A stretch of DNA of 64,000 bases, from NCBI RefSeq assembly GCF_964355755.1, contig NC_092677.1, forward strand, positions 7,137,001-7,201,000. Direction: 5' to 3'. The DNA comes from Antedon mediterranea (lineage: Eukaryota; Echinodermata; Crinoidea; Comatulida; Antedonidae). Shown here piece after piece: positions 22,501-33,342 of the stretch. Positions within the stretch are counted from its first letter, which is position 1. Each line of letters opens with the position of its first letter. Made by a program: the position numbers and the translations under genes. The notes below the pieces were generated by a model. That model made no database searches, was not told where the DNA came from, and was given only the letters and a program-made list of their open reading frames with translations.

Positions 22501-23440
22501 TAGTCCAGGAGTATTAGACTTTGAGGTAGAAATAAATATGCTAAAGCTGAATTTTTCAGGATAGGTCCCTAATGTTGTCTGAAACAACATACTAAAAGTC
22601 CCCGGGTTTCCCCGTTGTGCTTCAACCCGATTGGGCCATTTTTCAAAATGGCGGCCATCTTAAAATTATTTACCATATGCTGACAACCAGTAGATGTAAG
22701 TAAACAATCTTGGTGTCAAAATACTCAGAAGACCCATATTTATATTCACTGTAATGAGAAAGTTTAACAAAAAATGGTCAGAAATGCCTGTTTTGACCTT
22801 TGACCCTAAATTTGGATTATCTCAATATCTCATCAACGACTGGCCGTAGAGACTTCAAAGTTGTCCCAAATTATTCAGAATGCCCAACTTTCTATTCACT
22901 TTAATGATAGAAAAATACCAAATTCCTTTAGAAACCTTCTATTTTGACCTTTGAACTATTGACCTAGACATATTTTAATTGTATAGACATCTTGGTGATC
23001 AATAGGAGTACACAAGCGAAATTGGTGTCAAAATACTCAGAAGACCCATATTTATATTCATTATAATGGAAAAGTTTTTTAAAAATTGACCCTAAATTTG
23101 GATTATCTCAATATCTCATCAACGACTGGCCGTAGAGACTTCAAAGTTGTCCCAAATTATTCGGAATGCCCAACTTTCTATTCACTTTAATGAAAGAAAA
23201 ATACCAAATTCCTTTAGAAACCTTCTATTTTGACCTTTGAACCCTTGATCTAGTCATATTTTATACCAAAATTGTATAGAAATCTTGGTGATCGATAGGA
23301 ATACATAAGGGAATTTGGTGTCAAAATACTCCAAAACACCCATGTTTCTGTTTACTCTTATAGAAATAATGTACTAAATGCGATTGAAAGTGTTTTGACC
23401 TTTGACCTTAATCATTACATTTTAATGAAAATTAGTCTCA
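22501..23440. repeat. Left terminal repeat of the 7-kb element with ~300-bp subrepeats
   Basis: Three head-to-tail subunits start with TTGGTGTCAAAATACTC at 22713, 23024 and 23318. Each continues to GACCTTTGACC, ATCTCAATATCTCATCAACG and CCCAACTTTCTATTCAC. The outermost 210 bp is unique and mirrors the right end, including CCCCGGGTTTCCCCGTTGTG. Long termini made of subrepeats recall foldback elements. Confidence 0.75.
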
Positions 23441-24514
23441 TTTCGTGCCTAGCTTACCTGTATAAACCGACAATAGCCCGTGCTCTCCAGAGGGAGGGCT
23501 TAGATGCAAAAAGTTAAATTTAAGTTGACATAAAGATAGACAGAATCTAACAATTCATCAGTATGGCCATTGCCATGAGAGGTAAAATTCATTCCAAATT
23601 GCTCAGATGCTAAACAGACAAACCAAGCCCCAATTTTAAACTATATATATATGATACATTTTACTGTCTGTTTGGGCTTTAGCCTGTTTTCACTTCTTTT
23701 ATTCATTAGTAACCAAACAAATGTTGAAATATCAAGGTTAGAAATTAGTCCTCCAAAAAATGCCACGCATTCTCTATATGGCTAATGTCCATGTTTAAAC
23801 TTTGGAGCTACACCAATTCTGAAATGTTTCCTCTTCGGCAGCGTCATTTAATATAGCAGAGACCACTACTGGTTGATTTGACACACACTTATTGGTAAAA
23901 TTGTTGGTTTTTTTTCAATTGAGCTGCACTATTACATTTCTTTGTGTATATAGGTCTGGAGTACATAATTCATCTTATAACATTTTTTAAATTGTCTAAA
24001 ACTGCACACTGTACATAGTCACCCACCACCCAACCATTTATCAAGGTCTCAGTCTAAGTCTCATTTAGGCTCTAGTCATACAGTACCTCCGATTCTTATC
24101 TGATATGATGCAATTTAATTTTAAAAGAATTATTGCATTTATCTTTAAGATGTGAACATTTTTCTCTGTTTTTTTTTCTAATCAAAATTCTCTAAAAATC
24201 GAAAATACTTCAGGACTATATGATGGTTAATAAAATAAGGGCATGGAAATCTGTTGAAGACCATAACAACTTTACAGTGACAATTTCTTTATAATCCATC
24301 TTGATAGATTTGTAAGAGTTTCATATTGTATTTTATTATTTAGGTGATTTGTCAAATGACACATTGTGACCCTTTGATACCTGAAATTATGGCCTCATAT
24401 CTATATTGATGAATATTATTATTCGTCCATCGGACATTTTTTCTAGGCTGTTTTAGATAAATTTGACATCTCATGGCATGATGAATGGTATGATATGTCC
24501 ATCATGCTATTTGG
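23441..24514. other. Unique segment inside the left arm
   Basis: About 1.07 kb with no counterpart in the right arm. It is flanked by inverted subrepeats (23100-23440 against 24515-25090). No coding frame was recognised; it may be a separate insertion or the core of a nested element. Confidence 0.5.
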
Positions 24515-25589
24515 GACTTAAATTATTAAATTATAATGTAGTGATTAAAGTCAAACAAAGGTAAAAAAACATGGGTGTTTTGGAATATTTTGACAACAAA
24601 TTCGCTTATGTATTCCTATCGATCACCAAGATTTCTATATAATTATGATATAAAATATTGTATTGGCCAGATCAATAGTTCAAATGGCAAAATAGGTGGT
24701 TTCTACAGGCTTTTAGTATTTTTCTTTAACTACAGTGAATAGATAGTTGGGCACACTGCTTAATTTAGGACAATTTTGAAGTCTCTACGGCCAGCAGTTG
24801 ATGCGGTATTGAGATAACACTAATTTAGGGTCAAAGTTATAAATTTTGAAACCAATTTCGTATACTATCGATCACCAAGATGTCTATAAAAATAAATATG
24901 CCTATGTCAATAGTTCAAAGGTCAAAATAGAAGGTTTCTAAAGGTTTTTGGTATTTTTCTTTCATTAAAGTATTTAAATAGAAAGTTGGGCATTCCGAAT
25001 AATTTGGGACAACTTTGAAGTCTCTACGGCCAGTCGTTGATGAGATATTGAGATAATCCAAATTTAGGGTGAAAGTTCAAAACATGCATTTCCGGTCATT
25101 TTTTAAAAACCTTTTCCTTTATTAGTATCCCTAACTAAAGGTTTATCTGTGAAAAAATTTAAAAGAAGCAAATTTCAACTGATTTTGGTAGGTATGGGTA
25201 TGGACAACTACCAAAAAAAAAGAAGGGGAGATAGGGGCTGGGGAAAATTTTTTATCGGAGGTCAAAGTTCATTGACCATTGCCAAATAGCTATAATTATT
25301 GTATGAATCATATTTCGTCACCAGAATATGGTATCTAAGTAAAATTGGTGTCAAAATGTGCAGAATTAAAAAAGGAATAACACTTAAAATAGAAGTCATG
25401 TCTTTGGATCAAATCTTGACCACTAAAAATGAGGTCAAAGGTCAAAAAGTCAAATTTTCTACATAAAATGGCATATAATTGATTTCAGCAACATAATGGT
25501 ATATTGATGTTAAAATATGCAGGAAAAAAAAGAAGAAAACTTGGAACAAAAACAAACAACTTAAAAAATGAGGTCAAAGGTCCACTGCA

Positions 25590-26319
25590 CACACCACATG
25601 CAGATACACACAACATGCCAGCTATCATGCAGCTGCATCTCCTGGTTTGGCATTGCCTTTCGCCTTTCTTGCAATTGCAGCAGATTCCTTTGAGAAGGTT
25701 GTCTGGCGCAATACCACAAGAGAGCATCTTAGGTTTAAGTTTTCTGTTGGAGTCTAATTCTCATCCTCTTCCTTTGGGTTCAAGAACCGAAGTGTTCAGA
25801 TGCCTCCATATTCCAACTTGAAGATGAACACGCAGGCCATCAAAGTCTGCTTGAAGATACAAGTTAGTACAGTCGATAGGTCTATGATAGCAGAGCAAAA
25901 TCAAAATATCAGTGTCCTGGGCGACAACAAAAACTGGGGAATTAACACCTACGACCAAATCCATTGCAGATCTAACAATCAGTGTGTCACCATCATCCTT
26001 TGTTTGGCGTACAGTGATATGCTGTCTTGCCATCTCTGTAGATATCATCGTGATCAAGGCTCCTTTGTTCTTCTCATTTGCCAGGAATACCTCTCTATCA
26101 CATGACACAGTCAGGTCCAGTGTGACACTCAAGTCCGGAGAAACCTTCTTTCCAGCCATCCGGCGTATATGCTCGATGGCCTTTCATTGATGATTCTTCC
26201 CCGTAGCCATCAAACACGACGGTAGCACTCTTGAATTTCGTGAGGTAATTTCCCGATTGACCGTAATTAAAACGGTACTGGGTATGGTCTACTAGTTTTT
26301 CTGCTCCCAACCAGTACAT
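25590..26319 (-). pseudogene. Left-arm copy: PIN/FEN1-like nuclease with CXC module, broken
   Basis: In order, the minus strand encodes a VVFDGY block, a frame break near 26185 (one extra base compared with the right arm), then MAGKKVSPDL, FLANEKNKGAL, DDGDTLIV, the acidic strand VFVVAQDTDILILL, and LNTSVLEPKGRG. It then joins directly to a cysteine module, CCNCKKGERQCQTRRCSC and ACGVCSG. The DDGDT and AQDTD acidic blocks resemble FEN1/XPG metal-binding sites. Compared with the right arm, the GNDT (H3TH-like) to LPPTE region is deleted. A large family of uncharacterised invertebrate proteins shares this order. Function in the element is unknown. Confidence 0.7.
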
Positions 26320-26999
26320 CCATTCATAGAAGCTTTGATGAAGTAAGCCTACCTGGTGGTAACCATAGAACAGTCCCGAGATAACGACTATACTTCGGCT
26401 TTAGTCGATAGAAGATTGAAAAAATTGTTAGAGATAGAGTATACGATGTTTGATTATGTGTAGATGTGTGATTTGTTCTTTTATTCTAATGATGTTCTGC
26501 ACAAGGAATTGGAGATAATAGTTGGGTATAATATCGAATATAATATCATTATAATGATTTTTTATATCAATTACCGGTAATTAAATTATCGTAGGTTGTA
26601 TATTATGCGATAAATATTATTTAATACATTTTTGATATATTATTATTATATTAATAAAAAGATATTTGTTAGTATAAATTAAAAATATAGATATAAGGAA
26701 GAAAAGCAAAGAGATTATGGAGCGGCTGTACCAGAATACACAACACTAGGTATTGTAAAGTTAATATACAAAAAATTTAGGCGATCTTGTCAAAGGTCAA
26801 GCGCCTGCCACGTTTCGTGGATATTCAATATTGAACTTGACCTGACGTTGTTCCACAATATCTTTATATGAAAATGGCCTTAAAACAGATAACCCTCAGC
26901 CAAAACCTGTTTCTCAGGAGACCACCAATGGACCAAGCAGCAATGTAATTTCACAATGGACCGCATGATAAGGAAACCAAAATAAAAAAGATAAATTTG
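26320..26999. other. Centre of the palindrome
   Basis: AT-rich spacer between the two opposed gene copies, with ATTATTATATTAATAAAAAG-like low complexity at 26560-26690. No coding frame. The divergent nuclease genes start at its two sides and point outward, so any shared promoter would be here. Confidence 0.5.
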
Positions 27000-27003
27000 C
27001 CAA

Positions 27004-28194
27004 ATGCTAAAGAAGAAAGCTACAAAACTCTATGTAGACATGAACAGCAAGGTGCACGTGGTTGATGGAGGACGGCTTCTTCATCAGGTAAAATGGGCCA
27101 GCGGAGCAACTGTCAAGGCTATAGTTGATTCTTATGTCAGGTATGTTGACAACAAATTCAAGAGTGCTACCGTCATGTTTGATGACTACGGGGAAGAATC
27201 ATCAACGAAAGACCATGAGCATATACGCCGGATGGCTGGAAAGAAGGTTTCTCCGAACTTGAGTGTCACACTGGACCTGACTGTGTCATGTGATGAGAGG
27301 TATTCCTGGCAAATGAGAAGAACAAAGGAGCCTTAATCACGATGATATCTACAGAGAGGGCAAGACAGCATATCTGTACGCCAAGCAAAGGATGATGGTG
27401 ACACACTGATTGTTAGATCTGCAATGGATTTGGTCGTAGGTGTTAATTCCCCGGTTGTTGTTGTCGCCCAAGACAGTGATATTTTGATTTTGCTCTGCTA
27501 TCATAGACCTATCGACTGTACTAACTTGTATCTTCAAGCAGACTTTGATGGTCTTTACGACATCTCTACCATAGACATCAGTGACCGCGAGGAGTTCCTC
27601 TTCAAGTATGGCTGGTCTGGAAATGACACTGTTTCATGCATTCATGGACATACTAAATGTGCTCTTTACAAATCCAAATTTCCTGCCTGTGTCATCACAA
27701 CATTTACATGTACCACTTCACCTGTCTCACAAATTTGAACAGCCGGATCAAAGGCAATGCAGATCACATATGGCTGTGGGGATACTCCTCTTGAAAAGCC
27801 TCGCTATCTTAAGTTCAAGAAGCAAGCAGCCAAAGGAAAGATCAATCCTGACCGTCTACCACCAACGGAATATGCAACCGCTCAACATTCCCTGCGTGTT
27901 CATCTTCAAGTTGGGATATGGAGGCATCTGAACACCTCGGTTCTTGAACCCAAAGGAAGAGGATGGGAATTAGACTCCAACAGAAAACTTAAACCTAAGA
28001 TGCTCTCTTGTGGTATTGCGCCAGACAACCTTCTCAAAGGAATCTGCTGCAATTGCAAGGAAGGCGAAAGGCAATGCCAAACCATGAGATGCAGCTGCAT
28101 GAAAGCTGGCATGTCGTGTGTATCATATCTGCATGTGGTGTGTGCAGTGGACATTGCGAGAATGGAAAGGATAACACAGATGCAGAAGAACTAA
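27004..28194 (+). pseudogene. Right-arm copy: PIN/FEN1-like nuclease with CXC module, broken
   Basis: This copy keeps the N-terminal part: TKLYVDMNSKVHVVDGGRLL, ATVMFDDYGEES, then MAGKKVSPNL. Small deletions near 27295 and 27392 compared with the left arm shift and then regain the frame, leaving a stop at 27334-27336. Next come VVVVAQDSDILILL, the segment YGWSGNDTVSCIHG (family consensus, as I know it, HAFxGCDTTS, like the FEN1 helix-hairpin-helix start), a second stop at 27736-27738, LPPTEYATAQHS, WELDSN and the cysteine module CCNCKEGERQCQTMRCSC. The stretch between GNDT and LPPTE is much shorter than usual for the family, so an internal deletion is likely. It cannot make a full protein. 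Confidence 0.7.
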
Positions 28195-28929
28195 TTGACA
28201 GCGAAGAAGAGGAAGCACTATAATTATTAATTTAATTTGTTTTGGTGATAGTTACTGTAAGTTATTATCAGCATTATCTTGACCTTGTATTTGGTGGTCA
28301 AGACTTGGTTTAGGGTCATTATCAAATTTAGTTTGACCGTTTTATTCTGTGCGTTTTGACACCATGTACGCCTCAATAAGCCAAAGTTAATGTTTTGGGG
28401 ATTTTTGTTAATTTAAAAAAAAAACAATCACTAATAATAGCACATGTTCATGATAGAATAAATACTTTTGACCTTTGACCTCTTTTTTTAAGTTGTTTGT
28501 TTTTCTTCCAAGTTTTCTTCCTTTTTTTTCTGCATATTTTAACATCAATATACCATTATGTTGCTGAAATATCAATTATATGCCATTTTATGTAGAAAAT
28601 TTGACCTTTTGACCTTTGACCTCATTTTTAGTGGTCAAGATTTGATCCAAAGACATGACTTTTATTTTAAGTGTTATTCCTTTTTTAATTCTGCACATTT
28701 TGACACCAATTTTACTTAGATACCATATTCTGGTGACGAAATATGATTCATACAATAATTATAGCTATTTGGCAATGGTCAATGAACTTTGACCTCCGAT
28801 AAAAAATTTTCCCCAGCCCCTATCTTCCCTTCTTTTTTTTTGGTAGTTGTCCATACCCATACCTACCAAAATCAGTTGAAATTAGCTTCTTTTAAATTTT
28901 TTCACAGATTTGCTCAATATATGGCTAAT

Positions 28930-29517
28930 TTAGGGATACTATATAATGAATATAAATATGGGTCTTCTGAGTATTTTGACACCAATTTCGCTTATGTACT
29001 CCTATCGATCACCAAGATGTCTATAAAATTAAAATATGCTTAGGTCAATAGTTCAAAGGTCAGAATAGAAGGTGTCTAAAGGAATTTAGTATTTTTCTTT
29101 CATTAGAGTGAATAGAAAGTTGGGCATTCTGAATAATTTGGGACAATTTTGAACTCTCAACGGCCAGTCGTTGATGAGATATTGAGATAATCCAAATTTA
29201 TGGTCAAAGGTCAAAACAGGCATTTCCGGTCATTTTTTTAAAAACTTCTCCATTACAGTGAATATAAATATTGGTCTTCTGAGTATTTTGACACCAAAAT
29301 TGTTTACTTACACCTACTGGTTGTCAAAATATGGTAAATAATGTTAAGATGGCCGCCATTTTGAAAAAATGGCCCAATCAGGTTGAAGCACAACGGGGAA
29401 ACCCGGGGACTTTTAGTATGTTGTTCCAGACAACATTGGGGACCTATCCTGAAAAATTCAGCTTTAGCATATTTATTTCTACCTTTGGCCCTTTTTTTGT
29501 CTAATACTCCTGGACTA
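28930..29517. repeat. Right terminal repeat of the 7-kb element
   Basis: Inverted copy of the outer part of 22501-23080. The outermost bases read GTCTAATACTCCTGGACTA. It has one subrepeat and part of a second, fewer than the left side. Confidence 0.75.
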
Positions 29518-29520
29518 TGG

Positions 29521-29625
29521 GTTTCAGACGGAGTTTTGACTTAATATTTGTAAAAAGATAAATATTTTGGCACATATGGCGTTTCATACGTATACTACTT
29601 AAGCTTATAAACTCCGTCTGGGAAA
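29521..29625 (+). repeat. Dispersed ~100-bp repeat, GTTCCAGAC family, copy 2
   Basis: GTTTCAGACGGAGTTTTGAC, TTGGCACATATGGCGTTTC and ATACGTATACTACTTAAGC match copies at 15745-15842 and 51925-52025. Its missing start (TAGTC then TGG) is at 22493-22500, on the other side of the 7-kb element. An (ACGT)n run follows at 29630-29645. Confidence 0.6.
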
Positions 29626-31063
29626 ACACGTACGTACGTACGTGGTTTGACCAGCAACTCCCTGGTTTGACACCAATAATTCTTGGTGCATGCGATTATT
29701 CGGTTCACTAGTTTCAGCGGCATGCGATTGGCTACTTACTCTAAATTATTTTAGAAATTTAAGATTCAACAACTAAGATGATATGCGCATTCGCTATGTT
29801 ACGTTTAGACGATGTGGAGACGTACACACAAGTGATGTGTGATTTACCAGTCGCGGATTTAGATTTTCACGAGGTGTCCCCAACTTATGTACGAAAAGAA
29901 ATATCGCGGCCCGCCCAATAGTAAAGCTGTGTTTATTTTTGACGACAGCTTTCCATGCTTCGCGTGTCCCACTAGTGAATACTGAAAAGGTGATTTTCTG
30001 CGAATAATTTACCAGATTTAAGCAGTTTTCACCGGTTTTTACACATTCCAACCCAGCCATATTATTGTTATTCGAGACAATGTGTAAATCTGCTATTAAA
30101 TCCACCACACTCATGTGTTCTATCAAAACTGCCCTTACCTCAGCTTTCAGGATCAGTTCACTAATGTTCTTGGCAAACTCTATTTAAAATAGAATAGAAT
30201 CAACGTGGGCAAAGATGACGACGTAGAATGGCGCTAGGACAAGCTTTGCTTATACCTATATTTAGCCTTAAAGGACAACTTTACCGAGAACCATATTACG
30301 TACTATTAGGGATGTACAATTGATTTCAGAACAATTGCAAGATTTACGATATCGTCGCGCGCGCTCGCAGTACAGCCGTCGCCGTAAATAGCTGTGACGT
30401 CAAATGTGGTTAGCAAGTTTTCACTGTTGTTAACACCCCTCATTTCAATTGCTAATTTCACCTGCATTAGGCTAAATTTGCCAAAATGTTTAGTCTGAAG
30501 AAACACTTCAATATCATCCAGATAGGCAAAAGAAATAATGACAAAGTTAACATTTATATTTTTACGAAGTATTTTTATTTTATTTTTATTTTATGTCTAG
30601 GCACTGTGGCCAAGGATTACCAATAGTGAATTAATCACTGTCCTATCAGATAGGTGGTAATCCCCCTGATACAGAGGCTATTGTGTGAACCAGTTCACCG
30701 GGGTAACCCCCTACTCTTTTTCGAATAATGAACTGGGTTCTTTAAAGTACATACAGGTTATAACTGTGTACACTGGACCTACGGTTTATAGTCCTTATCC
30801 GAGAAGACTTGTTCCACCACCAGAACTAGGAGCGAGTCGGCCTCGAACCCTTGTAAGTACGTATGTTTACTAGACATTTTCGCGCTTTGCCAGACTTGTC
30901 TATTGACATGACCCGATAGAGGGGCTAGAAATATGACGTATGTTGCTCTGTGGAATCATTCAATCATATCGCACTAAAAACTGTTTTAATACGATCGCGA
31001 TGATTTGGTGAATAAAGAAGATGGTATTTATAGTAATCCACCGGCCTAACCCTTGTACCCAAA
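29626..31063. other. Intergenic, no gene
   Basis: No coding signal. A hAT-like end without partner (CAGTCGCGGATTTAGATTTTC) is at ~29849 and a SINE copy at 30661-30858. Confidence 0.5.
30661..30858 (-). mobile_element. tRNA-derived SINE, copy 2 (head truncated)
   Basis: It contains CACCGGGGTAACCCCCTACT, AACTGGGTTCTTTAAAGTAC, TACACTGGACCTACGGTTTA and GAACTAGGAGCGAGTCGGCCTCGAACCC, the body and B-box part of the SINE at 55120-55386. The A-box end is missing. Confidence 0.72.
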
Positions 31064-31071
31064 TACGATAC

Positions 31072-32956
31072 CAGGGGTGGCGCCAGGATCTTACCGACGC
31101 GGGGGCTACATTCCCCGACGAGGGGGCTATGCGAGCGAAGCAAGCATCACACGGCTGGGGGACAGGGGCCGCCAAGGGCCCCCGGTGGGGGTCCAGGGGG
31201 CGAAGCCCCCGGAAGCAACGCGTTCTAGCGTCATTTGAGGTCATTTTAATCAGATTTAGGGTAGCCATTTTTTTCCATTTTTTATAATGCATAAATAAAA
31301 TACTGCGTGCGAAAAAAACGGTGCGCGATGACTGTTTCAATCCATATTTTTCAATTTAAAAAATAAAAGTTCAAAGAAAATTTAGAAAAATAGAGTTGGA
31401 GGTCCTGGAAATTGGACTTCAAAACATGAAACAAAATATATAAGTCCCTATCATGGTTGTGACTGAGCTAAGAAATGTTTGAAAAATAGAGATGTTAGGT
31501 CCCGGAAAATGCACTTCTTGTACTTCGAAATATGACCAGCTTTATTGTTGGGGATGAGCTAAGAAAATGTTTAAAACTAGAGCTGCATTTTATACTTTGG
31601 AAACATCAGGCCCAGAGGCTTAAAAAACGCAAGCGTAGACCTTTTCAGTCGGGGAAATAAGTTTATTTCTCCAAAGTGTATGCCTGCGTACCATCTGGAC
31701 TTCCGAGTGGTGAGAAATTCATGACATACAGGACATTGAAAATTTAATAACTTAGCTATAATAAGATGTTGGCTAAGCGAAAATGGCATGTTTTTTTGTT
31801 TAGTAATGGATGAAATATTTATTTTAGGTGCCCCACGTTACAGAAGGTTACTTGTAAATTAAAAAATTGGTGAACATACGAACAATTAACATAATTCGTT
31901 TTTGCTGTAGTGTAGCGTCGTCGACACAGTACACGACGTAACCGTTCGTAAACTTCGCCTGGAAAATAACTACAGTACACATTTTGGTCCCTGGACGGAA
32001 CATGATATCACGACCCAACGTTGAACGATTCGTACAAAGGAATACCGCCAGACAAGTGCGTACCTATAGCTATTGTTTAGTAGTAAGTTAGATCGCTGGC
32101 GATAATGAATGCATATAAAGTGCATAATATCACTCTGACGTACTCTCACGGTCAATGAAACGTCGAGGTTTTCTAGGCGCTGAAGCTACGAAGTGAACGC
32201 GAACAAATTATATTCCCCGACAAAAAGTACCCGAACCGTCGGTAAACTTCGCCTGGAAAATAACTACATTACACATTTTGGTCCCTGGATGGAACTTGAT
32301 ATCACCCGTCTCGACCCAACGTTGAACGATTCGTACAAAGGGATACCGCCAGACAAGTGCGTACCTAGCTAATGTTTAGTAGTAAGTTAGATCGCTGGCA
32401 ATAATGAATGCATATAAATTGCATAATAGCACTCTGACGTACTCTCACGGTCGGTCAATGAGACGTCGCGGTTTTCTAGGCGCTGAAGCTACCAAGTGAA
32501 CGCGAACGTTTTTTAACTGTATATTATATTCCCCGACAAAAAGTACCCGTGTTCCCTTCGGTAACCGTCGGTAAACTTCGCCTGGAAAATAACTACATTA
32601 CACATTTTGGTCCCTGGATGGAACATGATATCACGCGTCTCGACCCAACGGTGAACGATTCGTACAAAGGGATACCGCCAAACAAGTGCGTAGGCCTACT
32701 AGCTATTGTTTAGTAGTTAGATCTCTGGCAATAATGAATGCATAAAAGTGCATAATAGCCCTCTGACGTACTCTCACGGTCAATGGAACGTCGTGGTTTT
32801 CTAGGCGCTGAAGCTATATGAAGTGAACGCGAACGTTTTTTACTGTATATTATAATATTCCCCGACAAAAAGTACCCGTGTTCCCCGACGGGGGGGCTAG
32901 GCTCCCCGACGAGGGGGCTAGAGCCCCCGTAGCCCCCCCCGCTGGCGCCACCACTG
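31072..32956. mobile_element. Non-autonomous hAT transposon, 1885 bp
   Basis: The ends CAGGGGTGGCGCCAG and CTGGCGCCACCACTG form a terminal inverted repeat of hAT type. The 8 bp TACGATAC stands directly before (31064-31071) and after (32957-32964), a perfect hAT-length target duplication. Subterminal GC-rich blocks (CCCCGACGAGGGGGCTA) occur at both ends. The interior is ~3 tandem copies of a ~320-bp unit. No transposase frame exists, so it must have been moved by an enzyme encoded elsewhere. Confidence 0.88.
31940..32890. repeat. ~320-bp tandem repeat inside the hAT element
   Basis: Three copies, starting near 31940, 32235 and 32563. Each has AAACTTCGCCTGGAAAATAA, TTGGTCCCTGGA, GAACGATTCGTACAAAG, CTCTGACGTACTCTCACGG and TTTCTAGGCGCTGAAGCTA. 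They differ by small insertions such as CGGTCGGTCAATG and by point changes. Confidence 0.85.
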
Positions 32957-32964
32957 TACGATAC

Positions 32965-33342
32965 TATAAGTAAATTGTAAAAATGTATGATCTTCTCTCT
33001 GTCATGGTCTTAGCTTTAGAAACATCCATCAGCAGAGGGCGACATTGACAAAAATAATTATACAAATTTGTTCGGTATTTAGATTTTGTTATTTTGTTTT
33101 CGGTTTGTTTTAGGTTATTTTCGGCAATTAGACTGACCGCGGTAAAGTTGTCATTTAAGACGATACTAAGTAAATTATAAAAATTCATGATGTTCTCTCT
33201 GTAATGGTCTTAGCTTTAGAAACATCCATCAGTAGAGGGCGACATTAACAAAAATAATAATACAAATTTGTTTGGTATTTAGATTTTGTTTTCGGTTTGT
33301 TTTTGGTTATTTTCGATAATTAGACTGACCGCGGTAAAGTTC
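32965..33342. repeat. ~190-bp direct duplication
   Basis: Two neighbouring copies (to ~33148, and from ~33162) share CTCTCTGTNATGGTCTTAGC, TTTAGAAACATCCATCAG, AGAGGGCGACATT and TAGACTGACCGCGGTAAAGTT. The hAT element entered at the start of the first copy; the second copy shows the unfilled sequence ACGATACTAAGTAAATT. Confidence 0.75.

Larger units (their letters stand above)
22501..29517. mobile_element. 7-kb palindromic DNA transposon, Academ-like, with two opposed nuclease gene copies
   Basis: Ends are inverted: TAGTCCAGGAGTATTAGAC at left, its complement at right, and matching sequence continues for ~570 bp (to ~23080 and from ~28930). TGG stands on both sides (22498-22500, 29518-29520), a 3-bp target duplication. 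Inner parts are also mirrored: 25100-26320 (gene on minus) faces 27000-28870 (gene on plus). The termini contain ~300-bp subrepeats (TTGGTGTCAAAATACTC near 22713, 23024 and 23318), and a further inverted block lies at 24515-25090. Each arm encodes a broken FEN1/XPG-like PIN nuclease plus a cysteine-rich module. As I recall, Academ transposons carry XPG-like nuclease and Cys-rich finger modules and make 3-4-bp duplications; this link is inference. No DDE transposase was seen, so this copy looks non-autonomous. Confidence 0.75.

Noticed and set aside
25504-26190. Plus-strand frames of 92-105 codons in the left arm of the 7-kb element
   Set aside because: Antisense to the PIN/CXC pseudogene; the sense strand has the conserved motifs.
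29840-29910. hAT-like end CAGTCGCGGATTTAGATTTTC
   Set aside because: No matching second end or target duplication was found nearby, so no element is called.
30960-31340. 126-codon minus-strand frame over the left end of the hAT element
   Set aside because: It crosses the element border and GC-rich end repeats; not conserved as a protein.
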